The position numbers and the translations under genes were made by a program. 64,000 nt of DNA from JABSOG01 sp965277695. Its GTDB lineage: Bacteria > Pseudomonadota > Gammaproteobacteria > Enterobacterales > Alteromonadaceae. This document shows positions 1 through 15,000 of the stretch, in pieces (the first letter of the stretch is position 1; every line of letters starts with the position of its first letter). A model generated the notes under the pieces. That model saw only the letters and a program-made list of their open reading frames with translations. It made no database searches and was not told the DNA's origin. The stretch lies in the NCBI GenBank assembly GCA_965277695.1, contig CBDIDQ010000056.1, forward strand, positions 62,001-126,000, read 5' to 3'.

Positions 1-1
1 G

Positions 2-3000
2 GGATTGCTATTCGCCATCAGAGAAACCTTAAAAAAGTCCAACGGCTTCGTTCATGTTTGTGGTTTAACCAAAGCAAGGGTCAACGACTATGGCAGCGAT
101 GAGAACAACACTCGTTTGGCCAAGCTGCCAAACTTTAAAGCAAACATCAACGGTAATCATCAAGCAACTTGGTCTCTTGCGGCATTTACGACTGCCAAAA
201 GTGGCAGTCAACAATTTGTTAATAAGATCATCCCCCTGCCCAAATATAAAGTGATCACCAACCCTTCCGGATTGCTGGGTAAACATTCAAAGGATGAGAG
301 CATACCTTTTCGGCTGAACGAGACCAATGCGTCTATAGCCATCTCAAAAAAGGTCGCTCCACCAGCGTCCTCTGAACCTGCTAAAGGCTTTCAACCTGCT
401 AAAGGCTCTCAACCTGCTAAAGGCTTTCCCTTAACCATTAATGACTTTATAAACGGAAAGGGAAAGAACGAGTCTTTTAATGTATGGGGCAATCCGGCTG
501 CACTTGAAAAATGGCATTCGAGAATTTTTAAAGCCACTGGTAGTAGTACCAAACCATACAAAAATAGTACTGGAGGGTTCAGCTTTCCAAAGTTTTATCG
601 TCCGATTGTCGAGTCAAATTTGTCTGACTTACTGGGCACACCAGCCATTTACATCGACAACTACAAAATTGGCGACCAACGCTATATTGCCTTTAGAGGA
701 CGATATGGCGAATCGCCATTTGCAGAGGGCATTGCCAATCTTGCGCAGAAATTTGAAGGTAGAGTGGTGGCCAATGGTCTAACCGTTTTCCCAGAGCACC
801 TTCGGACCAAAGTCATCAGTGATGCAGGATATATTCTCAGGTCGGCTGCAACTCAAGAACCGATTATTAACAACCTGGAGCGACCTGCCAAAACTCAGGT
901 CAGGAAGAAGTCTAAAAATGGCACTAGCTATCCTGAAAGAGAGACTTTTCCTGACTGGTTAGATCGCAAATTTGGCAATGACCCCCATGCAATGATGAGC
1001 CATTTAAGTAACGACATCTCAAAAGTTGCCGCCCAGGCCGGAATAGACTGGGAGTCAACAGCATCAAGTGTCGTTTTTGACACCGGAGACGTATTATCTA
1101 AGAAAAAGGGTTACGATATAATTTTCAACGATAGTGCGCACAATGGATCTGTTGCTATTGGCGCTGAAACGACTGAGAGTACGTGGGATAGCGGAACCTT
1201 GAAGCTGTTCTACCTTAATTTCATAAATAAAAAAATCATGGCGGAAGGCGCTTTTCTTTACAATCCCTTTCACGATTTAAAAAGCTTGTATGATTCTGAG
1301 GTCTGGCAAAAGAAAGCATCAAATATTCCTGATGCTAATAAAGAAAAACTGAAACAAGAAGCAGAGCGTAGGAACAAAGAAGCTGAAATAAAAAGAGCTG
1401 CAAACATAGAGGACTATTACTTGCAGCTGACTAACTTGAAAGATGAATTCCCAGAACTTTCAAAAGATATTTATAGGCACAGCTACTATAATGCTAAAGG
1501 ATTACACGGTCTTGAGAAATATATCGACTTGCGTATCAGCAACGAGCATGGCAACCCTGAATTAACCTATCAGATACTTGATATCAACTTGAATCTTGCG
1601 GGTGCTCAACGACTTTTGGACAAACCTTACTATGATAAAAAAGGCAAAAAGAACAACAAATTATTTAACGCCGGTTTTGCATTTAGTAACCCTGAGACAG
1701 GGGAAGTATTAGGTGCTCATTGTATCATAGGCGAAGTCCGCCCCAATGAACCTATTGGGTTTGTTGAAGGCTTGGCAGACGGTTACACCGCATTTAAGGC
1801 AAGAGGACATGCAATAGTTGTTTGCCTAAGTAAAAGCAATATGGATAACGTCATTCACCTATACCGTTCAAAACATCCCAATAATGATTTTTTGGTGTTC
1901 GGCGACAATGATATATATAACCCTAAAAATGGCAATCCAGGGGCAATGGCCGCTTTAGAAGCATCTTATAAGTACAAGGTTGACTATTCACTACCGAGGT
2001 TCAATGGCCTGCCAGCGACAACAAAACCCAAAGACTTTAATGACCTGGAAAAGATCGCTGGACTGGACCTTGTTAAGTCTCAGATGGCAAACCTGTGGCA
2101 TCCTCCTGAAACAGAGCTTCATTACCAAGGCTCACGTATTATGTACTGTGGCTTGGGGAAACTTGAGAAAGAGATTATTTCCGCCATAAGTGCAATCAGA
2201 AATTCTCAGGCGTTTGTTCGAGAGACTGACGACGAGTTAGAGAGTATTTTTATAGAGGTGGCATTAACGGTGCACTCACCTCAAGACATTCAGCAGTATG
2301 CAACCGAGCTTTGGGCAAAGCACGGCCCTGATCGGTTAAAAAAAAATACGCCCCTTGCCGAAACGCCTGTTGCAACACAAGCCAATCAAGACGTTAGTGT
2401 CGGTGAGCTGAAAATAACCAATGACCACCGCAAAGCCGCTGTGCCACTGCGTGCTGCCCGGACAGAGGCAACACAGACACAACCGATAAGCATAAGCAGC
2501 TCAAATAAGTCTCTGCCAAAGACCGTTAACGACAGTGACCAAAATAATACAAATCAACGGCAAAGCTTCGCAGAGCCAGACTTATCAGCGGACGCTGGTC
2601 ATGATCTGTATTTCAATGAACCAAATGATGGCAATACATTAAGTAATTCACTGCCAGATGCCATTGACAGCAGTGATGTAAATACAACAAATCAACCGGA
2701 TGGGGTGGTTGAAAAAAGCACATCTGGAAACGAACAGTTAAAACAGGAAAATAGTGGAGTCCAGGTGACATTTGGTGATTCGTTTGCTCAATCCAGCGAC
2801 CCCCAAATTTCCATTAACTCGAACGGTAACTATACTTTAGTTCAATTTCAATCTGCTGAACAAAGAACAAGGATCCAAGAGGCGCTTCAATCACTATTTC
2901 CAAACAAAAAGCCCATATACAATGAAGTACTGCAAGGGTTTATTGCTCCCCATGAATCCGAGAATTTATTACGTAGCTATTTATATGAAGACGCCGGTGC

Positions 3001-6000
3001 ACCTCGTTTATATTTTGGTCGACCACTTAGCAGCAAACCTGGGAGGTGCTTTATTGTTAGGGGAGACTTTAGTGACTCCAGTTTTAGGCGTGAAATAGAG
3101 CAAGCGCTGTCATTAGCAACGCCAATTTTTAAGCCCGAAGAGTTCGGATATGAAATAAACAATATTGATGCACTTGGATTTGTTGAGTCGGCTATCGCTC
3201 GGCATTTGAGCGTCGAGGAACAAAAACCGAATACAACCCCCCAAAAACCCTTTATTGAACAAAAGATCAACGGGGTCACTATTCCACAGGCCCATTCAAA
3301 AATTGAACCAGTGGAAAGCCAAATTGATATTCCAAAAGAAAGTAATGGACATGCTTTGGCGCTTTCCCAAGCAATGGATTTTAGCGGACTATCGAAGATA
3401 GATATTCTAAATGCCCATGTCAAATTAAGCAAAAACGAGCCCGGGTTACTGAGCAAGTCAAATTATTCCTTTGCAGCCATTTATGCCAGACAAGAAAAGT
3501 CTTTTACCAGCCAATCAGCGGCTTCTCAACATACATTGGCACTGGGAGCTACGCTGCTTGAAGTAAATACGCTTCTATCTAACATATCAAAACTTAACCC
3601 TGTAGTAGCAGCCCAACTATTTGAAGCCGAAAAACAGTTTTCATTGCTAAGTACGCAAATAAATAGTACACAAGCAAATAGTACACAAGTAAATAGTACA
3701 CAAGTAAATAGTACACAAGTAAATAGTACACAAGTAAATAGTACACAAGTAAATAGTACACAAGCAAATAGCACACAAGTAAATAGCAGCCAAATAAATA
3801 GCAGCCAAATAAATAGCAGCCAAATAAATAGCAGCCAAATAAATAGCAGCCAAATAAATAGCAGCCAAATAAATAGCAGCCAAATAAATAGCAGCCAAAT
3901 AAATAGCAGCCAAATAAATAGCAGCCAAATAAATAGCAGCCAAATAAATAGCAGCCAAATAAATGCAGTAGCAGAGCAGCCTTCTGCTGCTCTTTCTTCG
4001 GTTGTCACAAGTGACCCACCCGCAACAGTTGCCTCGGAGGTATCATCTGCCAATATTGGGTTAACGTCGACAATAAACGAAATTCTATCTCTCAGTGATG
4101 CCTTGCTAAAAGTAAACACTCAGTTAGAAAGAATGCATGAGCTAAACCCCTTGATTGCTGCAAAACTGGGTGAGGCCAGTCAACTTCATACCATGCAAAA
4201 TGTTCAGCCAGCTGAGGTGGTTCCAGAGCCGGCAGTCAATGAGAATCTGTCTGTCTTAGCCGACAGCAATATTGGCCCGACCAATCCACCAGTCTCTGGT
4301 GCCGGACAATTCTTGCCAGATGACGACCTGTTTATCTTTGCCGACAACGACATTGACCCGGCCAATCCCCAGAACTCTGGCACGGATCAGGTCCTGCCAG
4401 CTGACAACACAATAATTGAAGATGAAACACCGGTTACACCCGCCACCATCAACGATGAACAAGACCTGCCCGACAGCGACATTGACCCGGCCAATCCCCA
4501 GGACTCTGATACCGGGCATCTCTTACCACGTGACGATCTATTTATCTTTGCCGACAACGACATCGAGCCTGCCAATCCACAGACTTCTGATACCGGGTAT
4601 CTTTTGCCGGATGACGACCAGTTTATTGATGGCGAAATCCCGGTTACACCTGCCCCCATCAACGATGAACAAGACGTGGCCGACAACGACATTGACCCGG
4701 CCAATCCCCAGAACTCTGATGCCGGGCAGTTCTTGCCGGATGACGACCAGTTTATTGATGGCGAAGTCCCGGTAGCGCCTTCCCCCACTAACGATGAACA
4801 AGACGTGGCCGACAACGACATTGACCCGGCCAATCCCCAGAACTCTGATGCCGGGCAGTTCTTGCCGGATGACGACCAGTTTATTGATGGCGAAGTCCCG
4901 GTAGCACCTGCCACCACTAACGATGAACAAGGCATCGCCGACAACGACATTGAACTAGCCAATCCACAGAATTCTGATACCGGGCATATCCTGCCGGATG
5001 ACGACCTGTTTATTGATGGCGAAATCCCGGTTACACCCGCCACCATCAACAATGAACAAGACCTAACCGGCAGCGACATTGACCCGGCCAATCCGCAGAA
5101 CTCTGGCCAAGATCAGCTCTTGCCGTATGGCGACCTGCTTATTGATGGCGAAATCCCAGTTGCGTTTGACACCATCAACAATGAACAAGACCTAACCGAC
5201 AGCGACATTGACCCGGCCAATCCGCAGAATTCTGATACCGGGCATCTCCTGCCGGATGACGACCTGTTTATTGATGGCGAAATCCCGGTTACACCTGCCA
5301 CCATCAACAAGAACCAAGACTTGTCCGGCAGCGACATTGCCCCGGCCAATCTGCAAGATTCAGATGAAAAGCCAAACCTGTCTGAAAAACCATACTCACA
5401 AGAAACCCCACTTCAAGGTGGATTTAACTTTGATGCACCTTCAAGCACTGCACCTTCAAGCACTGAAGTGGAAAACAATGCGTTTGACGCCCTTATTGAT
5501 GATGACGTTTCGAATGAGTTGCAAGCTGTTGCAGATCCAGTTGAGAAGATCTCAGACGATTTTATTCCAGCGGGAACAAATGATAACGCGACAGAGGTCT
5601 CCGGTGAACCTTCTCAGTATCCTCAACCCGGAGTGCGAACTGATCACAGCGATACCATTGACGAAAACTTAATCACTATAAATAACGCTGTAAATCTGCC
5701 ACCTATCGATGATGGAGTAAACCCCACAACCAATCCCGCTAGTGTTAGCACTACAGAAGCACCGCCAAATTTTGAAATAGATGATGCTATAGCTCCAGAC
5801 TTTGTGACGAACGATCCACAAAGGAAGCCGACCCCTCAGGAAGCTCGTGCAATAACTTTATTGGCGTTTACACGTCAATTCATAAAAACAGACAAAATGG
5901 GTCATAAAGTAGAGCATTTTGTAGACAAGGCAATTAAGTCAGTTGGGAGTCCTTATTATGACACTCGTACACAAACATTTGACCAAGCATCACTCGCAGA

Positions 6001-9000
6001 GGATATTAAATACGTCAGCAACAATAATGTTCCCACATGGAAAAATATTCAAACGGTTAGCACACCTTCCTCCCTATACTATGCCCTATATAATGAAATA
6101 GCGGCTGAACGCTTAGCTCATTTAAACGACTATATATTTGCTTATTTAGGGTCTGATAGGGGAACTCACGACAAAACCTTCATGAAGTATTTCAAAGGAA
6201 AGTTATCACTAGATCTTGAAGTGGAAAACCCCTACCTAGTTTATGGAACGTATGATGAGGACTTCCTCAACAGTGATCTTCAGTTTTTTACTGAGTTTCA
6301 AAGTGTTAATGAGTATTATCGAGACTTAGCAGACCAGTTTAAGTCCCATAATCTGGATAATTCAGCAAGCGTGACTGAACAAGTTGGCAAGATTGAAGTT
6401 TTCCCCCGCAAGTTAGAAAAGGACACCAGTACTGGTGAGGAATACTTCCAGACATCCATAGTTTTTGATGGACTAAACATAGAATGTAGGGAAACAGTTA
6501 ATGCCCCCCTGAATGACACCAAATACTTGCTGATCACAGCAGGCGGCGGCATAAGGGAAGGAGATAATAAAGCACCTATTCTGACGGAAACTTTAAATGC
6601 CCAAACATTATTCAGCGAAACAATGGATGATCAGCAATTTCGGTTGAAAAAAGTCCTCATTGGTAGTCTCAAACTCTACGTCGTTGAAGACGTGGATAAA
6701 TCCGGGGTGAATATAAGACCCTATGATGATTTCCTTGCCGCCAATCAAGCCTATAAGCGCTTGTTAAAGACATTACCCGAGATATTAACCGTCAGTGACG
6801 TTAGCGCCAAAACCAAACCTACGTTAAGTCCAGCGGACATTCACAATAAAATTAAAACGTATATAGAACAAAATGTTAGTTTCAGAGATGCCATCGAAGG
6901 ATTAAAAGATCAGTTTTCAATTGAGTTAGTTGATGAAAAAGCTCTGGAAGGGCTGTATAACGAATGGGTTGTCGAGGATAAAGCAGGTCCACTCCCTGCA
7001 ATAGATCCAGAGGAACGGTTTAAGGCATTCCACCAGTTTATTTCGTCCCTGGCAACAGCCGAAATGCTATACGACGAATGCTTTGATGAGGCTTTCAAAG
7101 CGGGTGGTGCATATTATGAGAGCAATCCCTATTTTGATGTGAGTAGCGCTAGAGTCGACACTCGCGCTAGTCGAAAGGACTTAAAGGAAAATGGATACCG
7201 GTCTTTTAAGATGTTCTATGAGGATGTATTTAGTGGCATCAACCACCGAGAAAGTCATGAAATTGTCTTGGCAAGAGCAGGTGGTTACATTCCGTCGAGT
7301 TATGATATTAACGGCCCAATTGGATTGCAATATTCTCAGCTATCGAGCCTTTTAACTGAGAACGCTTCGACTGATGCTTTACCTCTGCACTTACCGACCT
7401 TTAAAGCATGGATTGGTTCTGACGATGCACTGGCGGCCATTCATCCGATCTTGTCTGTTAATTTGACCAACATTTCAGCAAATCAGTTGACAGATAAATA
7501 CACCATCGATGCACTTTTACTTCTTGCGGATGTTCATGGTGCGCCCATCACCAAAGATGACGATAAGCACGCAATAGCCACCAGGGTTTTGGATATTTGG
7601 TTGCAACGAAGGCGCTTGGCATCCACCACCGTCGATGAATTCTCAGGAATGTCGGTTGATGAACTAACCCTGATAGCAACTGACATTGGCTTAACCACGG
7701 TATCGAATAGATATAAAATGGCACAACAAATTGTCAGCCATTTGGATATATTAAGAGATAACTCACACCTAAGATTAGCGCAATACAGTTATATCAAAGC
7801 CGCTCTGGGCTGGGAGAAGGCCGGACGACAATTACCATCGTATGTAAAACGAAATATTCATGAAATAACAACCAATGAAAGTATCTACCGCTCTGATGCC
7901 AAAGAAATCGTCAAAAAAGTAGAAATGGCTAAATTGCGGGAGGACATCGCGCAGCAGTTGGCCTCAATGGAACAGCTCGAACCTATTGCGCGAAAACTAT
8001 ACGCGTTACAAGCTTTTCCAGATAAGACCATGGTTGGCTTATCTGAAACGGACTTTGTCAAGGAGGGGGCATATCGCTACAGACTGGTGAATGACGCTGA
8101 TACTGCCAGTTTATCAATGCCTGAGGGCATTAGTTACTATAATGTTCTTGACGAGAAAATGATCGCCACCCCTACTCCACTGCCAAGCGATTATATGGCC
8201 AGAAATAAACTAACCCCAATAACAGATAAAGCGGTCATTGAATCTCTATCGTCCATCAAACAATGGATAGAAACACAAGGTTACGGCGCTTTTTACCAGC
8301 AGGCGACTGGTCAGCTCATTGTGATCCATCCTGTGGGTTTTAAAAATGGATACTTCTTAGACACATTTGACACTGATAACAAAATGGACCGTCTTCACTT
8401 TAGCAGCCTGGATAGTGCTTTAGTCACACATACCGAAGTACTTAACGGGTTTTGTGACAGAGACATAATCGCGGAGGACTATATTGAACTGATCGACCAA
8501 GATCTGTTTAATATTAGAAAATCGCTCTTGGCCAAACTGAAATCAACGCACTCACCAGAGGTTGCAGAAGCGTCAATTGATACCTTGGTTGCCAGCGTTG
8601 CTTCTCAGTCAGAGCAAATGGCTTTGTTGATAAATGACCATGCTGGTGAAAGTGGCAAAACAATACTCCAGTCGATTATCGCTTCACAATTGGCTCAACT
8701 TAGTGAGTTGGCCTATCAGAAGGTCCTGGGTATAGAAATAGGAGAAAAAACGACAGCTATCCGGGGAATAGACTCTGCCATCGATATTGTGGTCAATGAA
8801 ATTGCTGACCATCCTGAGGAAAGCGCCCAACCACCAGAACCGTCTCTGAATGAGCTAATCCCGCTCAAAGCTAAACTTGGGCAGTCCGATAACAATTCAT
8901 CTTACCTGGCTGCTTTAAGCCAGTCATTGGCCCTTAGCCTGTTCAAAGCAGACTACTACAAAGACATGCCGCTGGAACAGGCAAATAAATTGGCACTGCT

Positions 9001-12000
9001 TATGGCCAGTGGTACCTATGAAGGCCAATGGCAAATGCTGCACCACCAGTGGGTGATCCGTCACGGAACAGATACTCAAATAGCGGCACTCAATGCTTTT
9101 TATAACCCATCCTCCGAAGCACAACAGGACTCGGCAGTCCAGCAACAGATCGAAGTCGAGGGTATTGAACTGAAGGTTGGCACTTCGGTTTATTGTGACA
9201 GCGACGGGGGTTTAATAGGTATACTATCGGAAATAGCGGCTGATTCCTTGGTGATTGAAGAACATCCGCTAGCCTTTGAGATCACAAAGGCTGAGGTGTC
9301 CAATAAAGACCGGCAAGTTCTATTTAATGAAAAAGGCGAAGGGCTTTATTCAAAGACATTCCATGAATATATATTTACGCCAAGACACGCGCAAAAAAAC
9401 GAGTTCAGTGAAATAGATAAACTGGTTAATGAACTGCCGTTAACAGTTGATGCAAATGCTCGCCAGCAACTAAGTAACGGCTTAGGAGCACTTAGTCTAT
9501 CCCAACTGTCCAAATACGCCCGCGAAACAGGAACCATTTATACCGGAGATAGAACAACCATTTCGGAAGGTATTTATGACCAAGCGCTTGTCCTTCAGGC
9601 TATAGCAAATACAAATGAAGAACCTGAGAGTTTATTTTATAGCTTGGACGATGTGGAAAAAGAACGTTTCACCAAGTTTTTTGGTAATACCAGCATGGAC
9701 AACTGGCAACAGATTGCAAATGAAAAATCACGCGCTAACATTGGGCTGGACTTAAGGACCGAATACTCGCTGATGCTGTTAACTGCTCAACGATATGGCT
9801 ACATCCGCAATGGGTCCAATTTTTCTGGCAAAACAATTACCTTAAATAACGCTAACTTATTAACCCCGATTGCCAGCAAACAGATGTTCGACACACTGTT
9901 AAAACAGCAAGTCGATGCACTCTGGGTTGATAATGTACTTTCTCATGGGGAGAATAATACTCAGATTGAAAGAGCGGTTGCCACCTGGCTATCACAGTTG
10001 AGTAATTTGACGCCAGATGCCTGGCATACTGCTATCAGCAATTCCATAAGCAGCATTACTTTTGAACCTATGATAGAAGATGCAACAATAATGTGGCGTG
10101 GCAAGGACCATAATGGACAGGTGGTGACCAACGCCTACAGCTCTGTAATAGGGGCGATAGAAGAAGCAGATCTCAAAGCAATACCCATTGCCATTTTGGA
10201 AATGGACACACCAGTCGCCTGGATAGATGAAGCTGACAACCTCCAAGAAGGGATCACCATAGATGAGGTAACTCTTTCAAATCAAAACGATGAACTATCC
10301 GTCTATGTCGACTTCGAAGGCGATACACAGATTCAAGACATAAGTCTTGCCCGTCTGACGGTCATAGATCCCCAAGCAAATGCTAATCAATTTAATACCA
10401 TATTAAGAGACTTTAGTGGTAATTTCGACAGTTTAATTTCTAATATAAAAACTCAGAAAACACAAGCGCTGGAAAACAAGGCGTGGCAAAATGCTATACT
10501 TTTGTCATTCGTACTTGAGAATGCCCGCCTACTTAAGCAATCGTATCAAGAGATCAAGACAGGGCTAAATGATGGCGATGATATAGTCATTGATAATGGC
10601 CGTTTTTTGCTGACCACCCCTAACGAAACGGGGGATGTAAAGCCTGTTTTTGACACTTTGGCAGATTTAGAAAAAAATCAAATAATCCGCAAGCGGATTA
10701 ACGTTCAAAACAGCATTGGCCCAGCAGGCGATGGCACAGAGCCAGCTCAGAGCAGTAAAGAAATAGATACTTCGGCTGACAAACCTAAGCCTGGAGGTCC
10801 TAATAGTAAACAAGAGAGTGATACCAATGCGACTAAACCAGTGGGGATTAATTCTCAAACAACACCTGGAACAATACCTGCCACAGACAACAGAAAAGTT
10901 AAAGAACCAGGGGGACTGGGAAGATCACCTTCTAACGGAACAGGAGAAATTGGAAAGCATGGTTCACCGTATGCAAACCCGGTTAGAGAAGAACAATCCG
11001 CCACCGAACTCGACGAGCTACCTGGATCAACTCAATTACCGACAGGAGATGGCCAACCAAGCGAAAGAGATGGCACTACGCGAAATGCTACCCGACGTAG
11101 AGGATTAGAATTTTTTCTGCCACAAGATTTGGAGCAATTGGTATCTGGTTCAGCAAGACATCGTGCCGACCTAAACATGGCGGCGCTATATCGCAGAAAA
11201 GCAATCAAAGAGAAGTCCCGGGAAGTAACTGATCAAGATAGAGATGTTCTTGTTAAATATTCCGGCTGGGGTGGCCTGACTTCTATCTTGGCAAAAGCGC
11301 CCTTTATTTCAGCGCTAAAACAACTCGTTAATAATGAGGAACTGGACTCAATATACAACAGTAGCCTGACCGCCTTTTACACACCACCCGGTATTATTCA
11401 CGCGATGTGGCGTATTGCCAAACAGTTGGGATTTGATGGCGGAAAGTTTTTTGACCCATCCACCGGCACCGGTCATTTCATCGGTTCTGCCCCAGAGGAA
11501 ATCGCCGCCAACACTGTATTCTCCGCAAGAGAACTTGACAATGTTACGGCAGACATTGCCAAAATGCTTTACGGTGATGACATAGTCAAACACCAGGGTT
11601 ACGAAAACGCGCGTATCCCCAAAAATTACTTTGACTTAATGATGTCTAATATCCCTTTCGGAGATTTTAAAGTTTTCGATACGCAATACCGTAAAGACAA
11701 CCATCTTATCCATGACTATTTCATTATTAAGAGCCTTGATAAAGTCAGAGAAGGCGGCGTGGTTGGTTTCATTACCTCGACCGGCACTATGGACAAAGTT
11801 GACCCTACTGTGCGAGAAAAAATTGCTGGTAAAGCTGATTTACTGGGTGCCATTCGACTACCGAGAAAAACATTTAGTCAGTTTGCGGGGACCGAAGTAA
11901 GTGCAGATATCCTATTTTTCCAAAAACGTCACTTGCAGGACAAACCGAAAAACGTTGATTGGATAATGACAAGCAAAAAACCTTTTGTCTATTCAGATCC

Positions 12001-15000
12001 TGAGCAGGAAAACGAATACGATCTTCATTCAATTAACGATTATTTTGTTTCTAACCCGGAGATGATTATTGGTGATCCCGTGTCTATTAAGGGACAGTTT
12101 GGTAGAGAGTTAGGCGTCATTTTCAGCGCAGACGATATACCCGCTGAAATCAACAACAGGATAAGCCTCTTCCCGCAGGGAGTCATTGCCAAGAAAAAAC
12201 CACAAGCGATAAAAGAGCAAACCACCAGTGATTATCAACCGGTTGATTTCGCACATGCCAAGCCTGGTACTCACGTTGTTCAAAACGGCGAAATATTGAT
12301 TCTTGAACCGGTATATAACGCAGTGCTTGAAGAATATGAGCTTACGCCAGCGCCCTCCAGCGTACCAAAAACACAATATGAAAACGTTATGTCAATGATC
12401 GCGCTTCGTGACCATACCAGAGGGCACATACAGTTGCAGTTAAATGATGCTTCTAAAGCGGAATTTGAGCGTTCCATGACCAAACTGAATGAGCTATATG
12501 ATAACTATGTCAGCAACAAAGGATACCTAAACGATAAAGCCAATAAGTCAGCGTTCAGGAATGACCCGGATGCAGCCCTACTGCTAGCCCTTGAAAATTA
12601 TGATGGCAGGACGGGGACAGCAACCAAAACAGATATATTCTCAATTCCGACTATTCGCGATCAAGTAACGATCAACAAAGCCGATTCCCCTCAAACGGCA
12701 TTACAAACGTCTCTCGGTGTCAAAGGTAGAGTAGATACGCAATACATAGAGTCACTATTAGGTCAGTCGTGGGATGTCATACACTCACACCTTAAGAATG
12801 ACATTTACCTAAATCCAGAAACAAACGAATGGGAAAGCAGCGCCCACTATTTGTCTGGAAACATTAGAATAAAGCTCGATATAGCTGAACAGGCCAATGA
12901 AATTGACCCTCGCTACCAGAAAAATGTTAGCGATCTGGCAGCGATAATGCCTACTCCAATCGAACCTTATGAGATAAGGGTTCGTTTGGGTGCTACTTGG
13001 ATACCAATGAATACTATGTCGCAGTTTATAGAGTTCATTGTGACGGGCGAAAATAAGCTTGCTTCTCCAGAGAAGCAATTTCACATTGCACGTAGTGATG
13101 CTTCCTGGGTGGTGCGGGTTGCCAAAAAACTCATTGAACGTGATGAAGGCCGCACAACAGAAATGTTTGGCACAAAAAGAGTAAGCGCCGATAAGTTGAT
13201 AGATAAGTTGCTCAATAGCCGCAAAATCGTTGTGAATGACGAGTTCGATGGAAAGAGCGTTGTAAACGCCCAGGCTTCAATGGAAGCCAATATCAAAGCT
13301 GATCTTATCGGTCAGGCATTTAAAGATTGGGTATGGGCAACACCTGAGCGAATGACAGAACTCAGCAAGATATATAATGACCAGTATAATGTTTTTGTTG
13401 AACAAAAATTCGATGGTTCCAAGCTGCAATACCCCACATTATCTCCACTACTCAAAGGAAAACCCTTTGTTCCTCGCCCCCATCAATCTAATGGCGTTAT
13501 GCGATACATCGTTGATGGCACTTTTCTGGCGGCCCAAGGGGTCGGTTCTGGCAAGACATTTACGCTATGTGCTTGTGCCGTAGAAGGCAAACGGTTTGGT
13601 GTGCATAAAAAGGCCCTAATGGTGGTTCCTAACAATATCCTTTCGCAATTTGCTGGTATGGCTCTCGAACACTATCCCAATGCAAAGGTGCTCACTTTAG
13701 ACCCGAAAATAATGAAGAAGGAACATAGGCTGGAGAACACAGCAAGGATAGCTACTGGGGAGTGGGACATGGTAATTATGTCAATATCCAGTTTCGTAAA
13801 AATGTCGACCCCACCCGCCTTTCAAAGTAAGTTAATTGAGCAAGAAAAATGGCAATTAGAAGAAACACTTAAGGGACTACAAAATAATCAAAATGGTGCT
13901 TCACGGATTTCGATCAAAAAGATTAAAAAGGCACTTATCAAACTCGAAGCAACGCTGTTGGATTTATCTGATAATAATCGTAAAGATGACCTGCTGTATC
14001 TGGATGAATTGGGCATAGATGCGATCCTTTGCGATGAAGCCGACAACTTTCTTAACTTACAGACCTCTACTCAGATGTCGCATATTCCAGGCGTGAATTC
14101 GTCACAGAGTCTACAAGCTACTGCCATGTATATGGCATGTAGGTATGTCCAAGAGATTAATGACAATCGCGGTGTAGTATTCGCCACAGGAACTGATATC
14201 AGAAACTCGATGAGTGACATGTATACGATGATGAGATTTCTTGCACCAGACGTATTGGCAAGTGCAAATGCATCGACATTCGACAGCTTTATGGGCACTT
14301 TTGGCGAAGTGGTCAAGTCGATTGAGGTAAATCCAGAGGGGTCCGGCTATAGAGAAAACAGCCGATTAAGCAAATTCATTAACATACCTGAATTAGTAAC
14401 GATGTATAGGCAAATTGCTGACATAGTGCCCTCAAGCACTTTAAACTTGTCGCGCCCAAATGTAGAAACAGTGGCCGTTGCTGCTGAACCTTGTGAGTGG
14501 ACCAAAAGATACATGAGTTATCTTTCTCAACGTGCGAGGGACGTAAGAAGTAGGATGGTCAAGCCCACCGAGGACAATATCCTAAAGATTGCCAACGGAG
14601 GACGCCTTGCCTCTTTGGACATAAGATTAATTGATAAGAACCTGCCAGACTTTGAGGGCAGTAAAGTCAATATTTGTGTTAATAATATACTGTCAGAATA
14701 CCAAAGCGGTAAGCGACAAAAGCTAGCCCAACTAGTCTTCTGCGATTTAGGAATACACAAAAAAACCAATGGTTTTTCAGTATACGAGGATATCCAGGAA
14801 AAGCTCATCGCAAGAGGTATGCCTGCCGATGCGATTGCCATAGCGCAAGATTATGATAAAGAACCCCAAAAAAAATTACTTGAGCAACAAATAAACAATG
14901 GTGACATCGCAGTTTGTATTGCCTCTACCGCAAAGTTGGGCGTTGGTAGCAACGTTCAGCAACGACTTGTCGCTTTACATAACCTGGATGCGCCATGGAG

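Noticed and set aside
3661..3960. Possible CRISPR-like array
   Set aside because: Units are contiguous 15-mers without spacers and lie in frame in a gene.
3526..4119. Minus-strand ORF with repeated WLLFI residues
   Set aside because: Antisense reading of the 15-bp repeats inside the giant gene; the composition is an artefact.
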